Notes under the pieces: model-generated
What the model was told of the DNA's origin: nothing
Databases searched by the model: none
The model's input: only the letters and a program-made list of their open reading frames with translations
Shown here: positions 41,392 to 48,922 of the stretch, piece after piece
How positions within the stretch are numbered: the first letter of the stretch is position 1
Layout of the letters: the number at the start of each line of letters is the position of its first letter
Program-made: the position numbers and the translations under genes
Assembly: GCF_029338515.1 (NCBI RefSeq)
Contig: NZ_CP119988.1
Coordinates: 1,736,001-1,800,000, forward strand
DNA length: 64,000 bases
Reading direction: 5' to 3'
DNA from: Haloglomus litoreum
GTDB lineage: Archaea; Halobacteriota; Halobacteria; Halobacteriales; Haloarculaceae

Positions 41392-42282
41392 CTACAGATG
41401 CGGCGGCTCGATCTCCATCAGGTCGGCGGCCTCGGCGGGCGTGGCGGGTTCGCGCCCGACGTTCCGGGTCATCTCCGCGGCCTTCGCGACGAGTTCGGGG
41501 TTCGTGGACATCTCGCCGTTCGGGAGGTAGAAGTTGTCCTCCAGCCCGACGCGGATGTTGCCGCCCATCGCGAGCGCCGCCGAGACGAGCTGCCACTGCT
41601 CGCGGGAGATGCCGATGACCTGCCAGGTCGCGTCGTCCGGCAGCTGTCGGACCTGGTGGGCCAGGTTCTCGACGGTCGGCGGGATGCCCCCGAGGACGCC
41701 CATCACGAGCGAGAAGTTGATCGGCGCCTCCAGCTCGCCGTTCTTGACGAACGGGCGGATGTTCCCGATGTGGCCCGTGTCGAAGCACTCCAGCTCCGGC
41801 TTGACGCCGTTCTCGCGCATGGTGGTGAGGAACTCCCGGATCTCGTTGAACGGGTTCTCGAACACCATGTCGAAGACGAAGTCGTCGCGCGAGTCGCTGT
41901 ACTTCGCGTAGTTCATGGAGCCCATGTTCAGCGCCGCGATGTCCGGCTTGACCTCGCGGATGTACTCGGTCCGGGACTCGACCGGCTCGTGCATCGCGCC
42001 CGTCGAGAAGTTGATGAGGATGTCCGTGCGCTCGCGGACCTCGTCGTAGATCCGCTGGTAGACCTCGGTGTCGAACGTCGGACTGCCGTTCCCGGTCCGG
42101 GCGTGGATGTGCGCGACTGCGGCGCCGTTCTCGCGGGCCGCGGCGGCGTCCTCGGCGATCTCCTCGGGCGTGTAGGGGATCGCCTCGCACTGGTCGCGCG
42201 TGGTGAGCGCGCCCGTGAGCGACGCGCTGATGATAGCCTTGTCCGGGTCGTTGCCTTTGACGGATTCCTGCTCGATTGCCAT
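41392..42282 (-). CDS. beta-keto acid cleavage enzyme (BKACE, DUF849 family)
   Basis: 296 residues. BKACE members condense a beta-keto acid with acetyl-CoA to give acetoacetate and a new acyl-CoA, as in 3-keto-5-aminohexanoate cleavage. The TIM-barrel zinc-site pattern is visible: IISASLTGALTT, then AAVAHIHART with the metal His pair, LINFSTGAM, and ELECFDTGHI with the Glu. DUF849 usually shows H-x-H and E at these places. It lies 64 bp after the enoyl-CoA hydratase in the same direction, so the two are probably one operon. Confidence 0.87.
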   Translation of the reverse strand: MAIEQESVKGNDPDKAIISASLTGALTTRDQCEAIPYTPEEIAEDAAAARENGAAVAHIHARTGNGSPTFDTEVYQRIYDEVRERTDILINFSTGAMHEPVESRTEYIREVKPDIAALNMGSMNYAKYSDSRDDFVFDMVFENPFNEIREFLTTMRENGVKPELECFDTGHIGNIRPFVKNGELEAPINFSLVMGVLGGIPPTVENLAHQVRQLPDDATWQVIGISREQWQLVSAALAMGGNIRVGLEDNFYLPNGEMSTNPELVAKAAEMTRNVGREPATPAEAADLMEIEPPHL

Positions 42283-42346
42283 TGTGATGTAGCGGTGGTA
42301 TCGCGGCGGTGTGGTGGTCGGCGAGCGATGCGGTGGCGGTAACGGG

Positions 42347-43153
42347 TCAGCGGCCCTTCCACTCCGGTTCGGAGTCAGTGAGGAACGCGTTGATGCCCTC
42401 CTCGGTGTCGTCGCTCATCGCGATGAGCGAGATGATCTCGCGCATGTACGAGAGCGCCTCGTCGAACCCCATGTCGCGCTGGTTGTAGTAGGACTGCTTG
42501 CCCACCTCGATCATCACCGGCGAGGAGTTCGCCAGCGAGTCCACGAGGTCGTCCAGCTCCGCCTCGAAGTGGTCGGCCTCGACGACCTCCGTGACGAAGC
42601 CGATCTCGTAGGCCTTCTGTGGGTCGATGTGCTCGCCCGTGAACAGCAGGTGGAGCGCCTGCTTCTCGTTGACCGTCCGCATGATGGGGACGAGCGCCTG
42701 GGCCGGGAACAGGCCGATGTCGACCTCGGGCGTGCCGAAGGTGGCGTCGTCGCTCGTGAGGATGACGTCACACGCGGCCGCCAGGCCCATGCCGCCGGCG
42801 AGGCAGTACCCCTCGACGGCGGCGACGACGAGGACGTTCGCGTCGACGATGGCCTCGATGAGGTTCGCCATCCCGGAGAAGCCGTCGCGATAGGCCATCG
42901 GGCCCTGCCCCATGTTCGAGGCCATCCCCTTGATGTCGCCGCCGGCACAGAAGGTGCCGGCGGCGCCGCGGACGACCACGACACGCGTCTCGTCCTCGGA
43001 GGCCGCCGCGAGTGTGTCCTCCAGGCCGCCGATGACGGCGTCGTTCAGCGAGTTCCGGTCCTCGTACCGGTCGATGGTGGCGCGAGCCACCAGCCCGTCG
43101 TCGCTGACGGAGACGTCGAGGTCCTCGTTCGACAGTTCGTCGGCGTCTACCAT
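42347..43153 (-). CDS. enoyl-CoA hydratase/isomerase (crotonase) family
   Basis: 268 residues from ATG 43153. Crotonase signature blocks are VVVRGAAGTFCAGGDIKGMA for the first oxyanion-hole strand, AVEGYCLAGGMGLAAACDVI for the second, and PEVDIGLFPAQALVPIMRT. The acidic residues of hydratases occur near the conserved G-L-F-P region, where the usual Glu appears as Asp/Ile here, so hydration versus isomerisation or another crotonase reaction cannot be fixed. First gene of the pair with BKACE. Confidence 0.88.
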   Translation of the reverse strand: MVDADELSNEDLDVSVSDDGLVARATIDRYEDRNSLNDAVIGGLEDTLAAASEDETRVVVVRGAAGTFCAGGDIKGMASNMGQGPMAYRDGFSGMANLIEAIVDANVLVVAAVEGYCLAGGMGLAAACDVILTSDDATFGTPEVDIGLFPAQALVPIMRTVNEKQALHLLFTGEHIDPQKAYEIGFVTEVVEADHFEAELDDLVDSLANSSPVMIEVGKQSYYNQRDMGFDEALSYMREIISLIAMSDDTEEGINAFLTDSEPEWKGR

Positions 43154-43178
43154 GTGCCCGGGCTTGCGACGGGTTACC

Positions 43179-43186
43179 ACTATACG
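43179..43186 (-). promoter_or_regulatory. TATA box of the enoyl-CoA hydratase-BKACE unit
   Basis: The minus strand reads CGTATAGT, centred about 29 bp before the ATG at 43153. Supports that start and a leaderless mRNA. Confidence 0.55.
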
Positions 43187-43242
43187 ATTTCGGAACCCGG
43201 AAAATAGGCCACTGGTTGAACCGTGCGTATGTTCTTCAGCGT

Positions 43243-45738
43243 TTACTCGCCGGGCCACTTCGGGAACTCGTCGGCCTCGCCGCCGTCGGAGGTGACCTCC
43301 GACGAGCCCTGGCCGCTGGCCTCACCACCGCCGGACGCGGTCCGCTCCTCGGGCGGCTGGAACTGCTTGGCCCCGTCCCCGCTGGCATCCGCGACGCTTT
43401 GCCCCGCGTCGACATCGCCCGTGCCGCGCGGCACGTCAGTCGGCTCGTGGTCCAGCGCCGTCGTACTCGCACCCACGGACGACCCCTCGTCGGCCTGCGC
43501 CGCCTCGGCGTCGATGAACTCCGCGTCGTCGTCCGGTGCGAGGACGTCGTCCGTCGCCGCCGATGAGGCGTCCGAGTCGGTCGAGGTCGACTGCGCTGTG
43601 GTGGTCGCGTCCTCCCCGTGCCGGTCGGTCGACTGCGTCCCGGACGGCGCTCCGGTCTCGCGCTCACCCGTCGGCTCGGCTCGACGCTCGTGGTCCTCGA
43701 TGAACGCGTCCTCCACGGCCTCGATCGCGTCGGCGAGTTCGTCCTCGGAGAGCCGGTCGTCGTGGGCCTCCCGGAGGTGGGCCGCGAGCCGGCAGCCGTA
43801 CCGCCCCCGACCCGCGTGCGCCACGAGGTCGGACTGGCGGAGCGTCCGGTTCCGGCTGTAGGCGCGGGTCCGGTCGCCGTCGCCGCCCGCCGCGACGTGG
43901 GCGTCGACCGGGTCGCTGGCGCCCGCCTCGCGGTAGTGGGCCAGCATCCGCCGGGTGACCTCGTCGAACCCCCGGACGGTCGCCTTCACCTCGCGCACGA
44001 CCTCGCGCTCGAACCCGGGGTCCGAGGCCTCGACGACCGTCTCGACGGTCGAGGGCTCCGCCTCGGCCGCCCGCTCGGCCGCGTCGAACTCCGGCCAGCC
44101 GTCGTCGCCCCCGTCGGCACCCGCTACGCCCGAGGCGGTCGGCGGCTCGGAGCCGTCGTCGGGCCTCCGTGGCTCGTCGGCCGCGTCCGTGGGAGTGGTA
44201 TCGTCGGCCGCGTCGGTCGGCCCGTCGGCCGTCGTCTCGCTCCTCTCCGCAGCCTCCTCGCTGCGCGCCTCGCTGGTCCCCTCCAGCGCCTCGAACGCCG
44301 CGTCGATGTCGGCGGCGGTGCTCTCCGCGGGGACGCTGTCCGTCGACCGCGTGCGCTGGTCGCCGTCGTCCCCGGCCTCGGGCGCCGTTCCCGTGGCCCC
44401 GTCTGCCGGCGCGTCGTCGTCGGCCGCCGCGCGCTCGTCCGCTTCGGGCCACCCCGGCGGCGCGGTGGTCTCGGTCTCCGGCTCGTCAGGGTCGGCTGCT
44501 GCGCCGTCGGCGTCCCCGTCCTCGGCACCCGCGGCCAGGGCCTCCGCCTCCGCCTCGAGGTACTCGTCGGTCGGGTTGGCCGGCCGTCGGGTCGCCTCCA
44601 TGTGCTCGCCGCGGAGCGCCTGCTTGCGCCAGTCGTCCATCTCTGTCTGCGTGCCGACGGTCACGTCGGTGCGGAAGGCGCGGCCGGAGGCGTGCTCGAT
44701 CATCGCCCGCGAGAACCGCTCGGCCATCTTCGAGAGGTCCTTCGCCTCCGAGAGCTCCTCCTCCAGCTCCTCGATGCGTTCCTCCTTGTCGGCGACCTTG
44801 CGCTCGAGTTCCTGGATGCGCGACTCCCGGCGCTCCTCGGCCTCCGAGATGGCCTCGAGGTCCTGTACGAGGTCGCTGCTGACGGACTTCAGTTCGGGTC
44901 GCTCGAAGTCGTCCAGGCCGGGCGTGGCCCCCGCGTCGAAGGTCTCCTTGCGGTCGAACTGGACCCGGCGTACGCGCTCGGACCAGTCCGTGAGGACGAA
45001 CGCCTCGCCGTCGTCCATGCCCTCGATGGCGTCGGCGTACTCCCGCCCGAGGATGCGGCTGACGACCTTCGTGTCGTTCTCCCAGGTGAGGCGGTGCCAG
45101 ACGAGCCAGTCGCACTGCGTGATGAAGTCCTTCTTCACGTCGGCCGGGCGCTGGGAGACACCGACGACGCCGAGGCCGTGCTTGCGGCCGCGCTTGGCCG
45201 CCTTGATGAGCATCCGCCCGCACTCGTCGAGGCCGCCGCCCTCCGGGATGTACTCGTGGACCTCCTCGACGACGAGGAGGAACGGCTGCTTGAGCTTCTT
45301 CTCCTTCGCGAACAGGTTGCGCGCGACCGCCGTCAGCAGGTCCCGCGCGTCGGACTCGTCGAGGAACGAGGAGACGTCGAGGATGATGGGGACGTTCTGT
45401 TCGAGTGCCAGCTCCGCGAGTTTGCCGGCGTGCTCCTCGTTCACGACGAGGTCGCACTCCTCGTCGGCGCCGACGTGGAGGATCTCGTACTCCTCCTTCA
45501 GCCCGTAGTACTCCCCGTCTATGTCGACGATCATCACCGGGAGCCCCCGGTCGAGCAGCTTCTCGATGACGACGCTCGCGGTGTTGGACTTCCCGCCCCC
45601 CGACTTCCCGGTCACGAACCCGCGGCCGGTCATCAGTTCGACCACGGGGAGTTCGACCTCGTTGCCCGCGGGGGCGTCCGCGGCCACCCCCTCGCTCGTC
45701 TCGCCGACCCGGATCGTCTCGTTGTCCTCGTCGCCCAT
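43243..45738 (-). CDS. HerA-like (FtsK/HerA) ATPase with disordered acidic regions
   Basis: 831 residues. Walker A GKSGGGKSNT is at 44-53 and Walker B FLLVVEEVHEY near 165; KAAKRGRKHGLGVVGVSQRP carries the sensor and arginine region of HerA translocases. A coiled coil (about 300-345, ISEAEERRESRIQELERKVA) leads into a long Asp/Glu/Ala-rich segment (about 375-585). A helical C-terminal domain of about 120 residues (TRRMLAHYREAGAS, RQSDLVAHAGRGRYG) looks like a winged helix, followed by another acidic tail. No NurA nuclease is nearby. DNA translocase or transaction factor by family. Confidence 0.82.
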   Translation of the reverse strand: MGDEDNETIRVGETSEGVAADAPAGNEVELPVVELMTGRGFVTGKSGGGKSNTASVVIEKLLDRGLPVMIVDIDGEYYGLKEEYEILHVGADEECDLVVNEEHAGKLAELALEQNVPIILDVSSFLDESDARDLLTAVARNLFAKEKKLKQPFLLVVEEVHEYIPEGGGLDECGRMLIKAAKRGRKHGLGVVGVSQRPADVKKDFITQCDWLVWHRLTWENDTKVVSRILGREYADAIEGMDDGEAFVLTDWSERVRRVQFDRKETFDAGATPGLDDFERPELKSVSSDLVQDLEAISEAEERRESRIQELERKVADKEERIEELEEELSEAKDLSKMAERFSRAMIEHASGRAFRTDVTVGTQTEMDDWRKQALRGEHMEATRRPANPTDEYLEAEAEALAAGAEDGDADGAAADPDEPETETTAPPGWPEADERAAADDDAPADGATGTAPEAGDDGDQRTRSTDSVPAESTAADIDAAFEALEGTSEARSEEAAERSETTADGPTDAADDTTPTDAADEPRRPDDGSEPPTASGVAGADGGDDGWPEFDAAERAAEAEPSTVETVVEASDPGFEREVVREVKATVRGFDEVTRRMLAHYREAGASDPVDAHVAAGGDGDRTRAYSRNRTLRQSDLVAHAGRGRYGCRLAAHLREAHDDRLSEDELADAIEAVEDAFIEDHERRAEPTGERETGAPSGTQSTDRHGEDATTTAQSTSTDSDASSAATDDVLAPDDDAEFIDAEAAQADEGSSVGASTTALDHEPTDVPRGTGDVDAGQSVADASGDGAKQFQPPEERTASGGGEASGQGSSEVTSDGGEADEFPKWPGE

Positions 45739-45849
45739 GTTGTTACGAGCGGGGCGCTCCGGGCACAAGAACCCGCGTCAGACGTGCGACCGACGGCCCC
45801 CGAACCGTCACCGTCGGACTGGTTCCCGTGGCGCGAGAAGCGGAACGAA

Positions 45850-45857
45850 GCTTAAGA
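45850..45857 (+). promoter_or_regulatory. TATA box of the AMP-forming ligase at 45882
   Basis: GCTTAAGA is centred about 28 bp before the ATG at 45882. Confidence 0.55.
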
Positions 45858-45881
45858 GATCGCCGGCAATACACGCCCACG

Positions 45882-47573
45882 ATGTCACACCAGGAGTCCC
45901 AGCCGAACCTCGCCGACTACGAGCAGGAGTACGGATCGTTCGAGTGGGACCAGCTCTACGCCGAGGCCGACTGGTCCGCGCCGGACGAACTGAACATCGC
46001 ACACGAGACCGTCGACCGGCACGCCGCGGCGACGCCCGAGCGGACCGCCCTCCAGTACGTCGGTGCGGACGGGGAGGAGGAGACGGTCACGTTCGCCGAC
46101 CTGGCGGCCGAGTCCAACCGGTTCGCCAACGTCCTCGACGACCTCGTCGACCGTGGCGACCGCGTCTTCTCGTACATGCCGCGCGTCCCCGAGCACTACG
46201 CCGCGCTCATCGGGACGCTGAAGACGGGCGCCGTCTGGGGCAGTGTCAACGAGCGCTTCGGCCCGGACGGCATCGCCTACCGCCTCGACGACTGCGACGC
46301 GAAGGTCGTCGTCACGACGACCGGCAACCGCGACACCGTCGCCGAGGCGATGGAGCAGATTCCAAGTGTCGAGCAGGTCATCGTGGTCGACGATGCCGAG
46401 GGCGCGGCCCGCGACGGCGACCTCGACTACCACGAGGCACTCGCCGACGCGGCCGACGAGTTCGAGACCGTCCGCACGAGCGGCGAGGACGACGCGCTGC
46501 TGTACTACACGTCCGGGACGACCGGCCCCGCGAAGGGCGTCCTGCACAAGCACCGCTGGGTGGCAGGCGTGGCCGCGACCCAGCAGTTCGCGGTGGACCT
46601 CCGACCGGGGGAGGACCTCTACTGGTCGACCGGCGACCTCGGATGGCTCACCGGCCCCATCAACACGCTCGGCGCGTGGTTCTGGGGCACCCCGCTGTTC
46701 ACCTACGAGGACGAGTTCGACCCCGAGGCGTGGGCGAAACTGCTCGACGACTACCCCATCACCGTGCTGTTCTCGGTCCCCACCGCGTACCGGATGCTCC
46801 GCGAGCACGAGTCCGTCCTCGGCGGCGTCGACCTCGACCTCCGGCACGCGCTCTCCATCGGCGAGCCCCTCTCCGCGGGCGTCGTCGAGTGGGGCGAGGA
46901 GACGCTCGGCGTCACCATCCACGACACCTACGGCCAGACGGAGACGGGGAACATGGTCATCAACAACTACCCGTCGATGGAGCTGAAGCCCGGCAGCATG
47001 GGTCGGCCGCTCCCGGGCGTCGAGGCCGCCGTCGTCGACCCCGAGACCGGTGAGGTGCTGGAGCCCGGTGAGACCGGCGAGATCGCCGAGCGGGGCGACT
47101 ACCCCTGCTTCTTCGCCGGGTACTGGGAGAAGCCGGACAAGACCGCCGACTGCTTCGTCGACGGCCCCGACGGCGAGTGGTACCTCTCCGGTGACCTCGG
47201 CCACGTCGACGAGGACGGCTACTTCTGGTTCGAGGGCCGTGCCGACGACGTCATCATCTCCTCGGGCTACCGCATCGGCCCGTTCGAGGTGGAGTCGGCG
47301 CTCGGCGAGCACCCCTCGGTCGCCGAGGGCGCCGTCGTCCCGAAGCCGGACCGCCAGCGCGGGACCATCGTGAAGGCCTACGTCCGACTCGTCGAGGGGA
47401 CGGAGGGCACCGACGACCTGAAGGAGGACATCAAGGAGCACGTCCGGAACGAGCTGGCGGCCCACGAGTACCCGCGCGAGATCGAGTTCGTCGACGAACT
47501 CCCGAAGACGGTCACCGGGAAGATCCGCCGGACCGAGCTCCGGGACCGCACCGAGGACCCGACGGCGGACTGA
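45882..47573 (+). CDS. acetyl-CoA synthetase-like AMP-forming ligase
   Basis: 563 residues from the ATG supported by the TATA box. Adenylation motifs are LLYYTSGTTGPAKGVLHKH (near 205), DTYGQTETGNMVINNYP, YLSGDLGHVDEDGYFWFEGR and the C-terminal PKTVTGKIRRTELR, whose Lys is catalytic for adenylate formation. Absent is the full-length Acs N-terminal extension, and the overall pattern resembles medium-chain acyl or propionyl/acetyl ligases (AcsM-like). It is likely to feed acyl-CoA into the neighbouring degradation genes; the substrate is unconfirmed. Confidence 0.9.
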   Translation: MSHQESQPNLADYEQEYGSFEWDQLYAEADWSAPDELNIAHETVDRHAAATPERTALQYVGADGEEETVTFADLAAESNRFANVLDDLVDRGDRVFSYMPRVPEHYAALIGTLKTGAVWGSVNERFGPDGIAYRLDDCDAKVVVTTTGNRDTVAEAMEQIPSVEQVIVVDDAEGAARDGDLDYHEALADAADEFETVRTSGEDDALLYYTSGTTGPAKGVLHKHRWVAGVAATQQFAVDLRPGEDLYWSTGDLGWLTGPINTLGAWFWGTPLFTYEDEFDPEAWAKLLDDYPITVLFSVPTAYRMLREHESVLGGVDLDLRHALSIGEPLSAGVVEWGEETLGVTIHDTYGQTETGNMVINNYPSMELKPGSMGRPLPGVEAAVVDPETGEVLEPGETGEIAERGDYPCFFAGYWEKPDKTADCFVDGPDGEWYLSGDLGHVDEDGYFWFEGRADDVIISSGYRIGPFEVESALGEHPSVAEGAVVPKPDRQRGTIVKAYVRLVEGTEGTDDLKEDIKEHVRNELAAHEYPREIEFVDELPKTVTGKIRRTELRDRTEDPTAD

Positions 47574-47606
47574 GCGGGCCGTCGAGGGCCGCCGTCGAGG
47601 CCGCTC

Positions 47607-47828
47607 TCACGCCGATTCGGGAGCCTCGAAGAAGCGGTTGTAGAGGACCGCGAACCCGAGGAACACCGCGAGCGCGCCGATGGCGGCACCGAGCCAGTCG
47701 CCGAAGGGCACCCCCACGGCGAGGAGGATCTGGGCGAGCGCGCCCCCGCCGGCGAACATCGCCGCGATGACGAGCAGCCCCAGGAAGAGGCGGGCTACGA
47801 ACGTGTCCTCGATTGATGGTGCGGCCAT
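47607..47828 (-). CDS. small two-helix membrane protein
   Basis: 73 residues. Helices at about 14-37 (LFLGLLVIAAMFAGGGALAQIL) and 45-64 (LGAAIGALAVFLGFAVLYNRF) surround a short Gly/Asp turn. Ends with an acidic tail (FEAPESA). It converges on the ligase gene. No known family; probably a minor inner-membrane subunit or regulator. Confidence 0.65.
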   Translation of the reverse strand: MAAPSIEDTFVARLFLGLLVIAAMFAGGGALAQILLAVGVPFGDWLGAAIGALAVFLGFAVLYNRFFEAPESA

Positions 47829-47883
47829 GGTCGGAACGGCGTCTGTGATCGGGATAGGTCTTCGGGACGCGGCGGGACCGTGG

Positions 47884-48159
47884 TCACTCGGCCCGGACGA
47901 CCCAGTGGTCCTCGTCCAGCCGCTCCAGGCGTGACACCTCGCGCATCCGAACGACGTAGCCGGTCGGCTGGCGCTCGGTCTCGTGGGCGGCGTCGACGCG
48001 GACGAGGTTCCCGATGACCTGCGCGGAGGGCGGCTTCTGGGCCGCGCCGCAGTCGTAGATGGTGATGAACTCGTTCCCGTCGTCGGTCTCGTAGACGATG
48101 ATGTGGGCGTGCCGCGGGAGCCGCCACGCGTCCTCGCCGGCGACGGGGAGTTTGTTCAC
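47884..48159 (-). CDS. hypothetical protein (91 aa)
   Basis: From a GTG the protein reads MNKLPVAGEDAWRLPRHAHIIVYETDDGNEF in successive strands, with a central YDCGAA, and ends RLERLDEDHWVVRAE. The strand-rich pattern suggests a small beta-barrel. A longer frame to 48213 adds Arg/Pro-rich residues that look non-coding. The family is not recognised. Transcribed divergently from the MTH865-like gene with the hairpin region between. Confidence 0.55.
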   Translation of the reverse strand: MNKLPVAGEDAWRLPRHAHIIVYETDDGNEFITIYDCGAAQKPPSAQVIGNLVRVDAAHETERQPTGYVVRMREVSRLERLDEDHWVVRAE

Positions 48160-48458
48160 GGTGTCTCCTGGGGGTGGGCGGACGAAAGTGCGTCGGTCCC
48201 ACGCTGCCGACACGCCGGGAACACGAGACCGCCCGGCTGTCCTCGAGCCGGGCGGTCGCGGTGACCGTCGTCAGGGACCACTGCCCCCCGGAGCGGCGGC
48301 TCGTCGAGCGGGGCGACACCTGCGGCGACCTGCCCCGGGCGTGGCTTCGAGGCCGCGCTCGGAAGCGGCTGCCGCCGGTCTCCACCGGGCTCGGACTAAA
48401 AAGCCCGCAGTTGACAGGCAGCAAGGATACGGCCGAGCCCCCCGAGGGAACGGTTGCT
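48160..48458. other. 299-bp intergenic region with a perfect 12-bp hairpin
   Basis: Between two divergent genes. It contains the inverted repeat at 48227-48257 and a TATA-like CTAAAAAG at 48395-48402 that would serve the MTH865-like gene with a leader of about 30 nt. A longer frame running through this segment in the plus direction lacks protein-like character. Confidence 0.55.
48227..48257. other. perfect 12-bp hairpin, 7-nt loop
   Basis: GACCGCCCGGCT (48227-48238) pairs exactly with AGCCGGGCGGTC (48246-48257) around GTCCTCG. There is no adjacent T-run, so it is not a classic terminator. It could be an operator, an RNA structure or an insertion remnant. Confidence 0.65.
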
Positions 48459-48713
48459 ATGGCGGACAAGGAGAACGTACGACAGCAGTTCCGTGAAGCG
48501 TTCGAGGGTGCCGACTACCCTGTCAACAGCCCGATGGACCTCGTGCCGGCCCTGCCGAACGGCCCCGGTACGACGTTCGAGATCGGTGACGAGACCATCA
48601 CCGCGATGGAGCTCAACCAGGAGGCCTCCGGTCAGGCGGACTATCCCTACGACAGCGTCGACGAGCTGGTCGACGCCCTCATCGACGGGATGGAAGACGA
48701 AGGCTACTTCTAG
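48459..48713 (+). CDS. MTH865-like family protein
   Basis: 84 residues starting MADKENVRQQFREAFEGADYPVNSPMDL. It matches the archaeal MTH865 pattern: a short helical domain in two pairs, with F-E-G-A-x-Y-P-V-N-S-P-M-D-L-V-x-A-L-P-x-G near the N-terminus and DELVDALIDGMEDEGYF at the end. The structure known for the family is EF-hand-like without established function. Start is fixed by the family-typical MADKENVR. Confidence 0.85.
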   Translation: MADKENVRQQFREAFEGADYPVNSPMDLVPALPNGPGTTFEIGDETITAMELNQEASGQADYPYDSVDELVDALIDGMEDEGYF

Positions 48714-48922
48714 AGCCACGCGCTCGGACGAGCGCGCTCTTCTCGGACCAGGGACCGCTGGCGCGCCGGGGACCGGTAGCGCCGGTCGACCACAGCCACA
48801 GCGCCCGGTATTAGTGACCCGTCAATCCCCGGATTCTGGCCGGTAGCGGCCGCGCTCGTGGGGATACGCGGACCGAGAACCGAAGGACATAGGGGGCTAC
48901 GGTCGGCAAGCCGGGCGTATAG

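Noticed and set aside
48174-48458. N-terminal extension of the MTH865-like protein
   Set aside because: Family members begin at the ATG at 48459, and the extension runs through the hairpin region with Arg/Pro-rich sequence.
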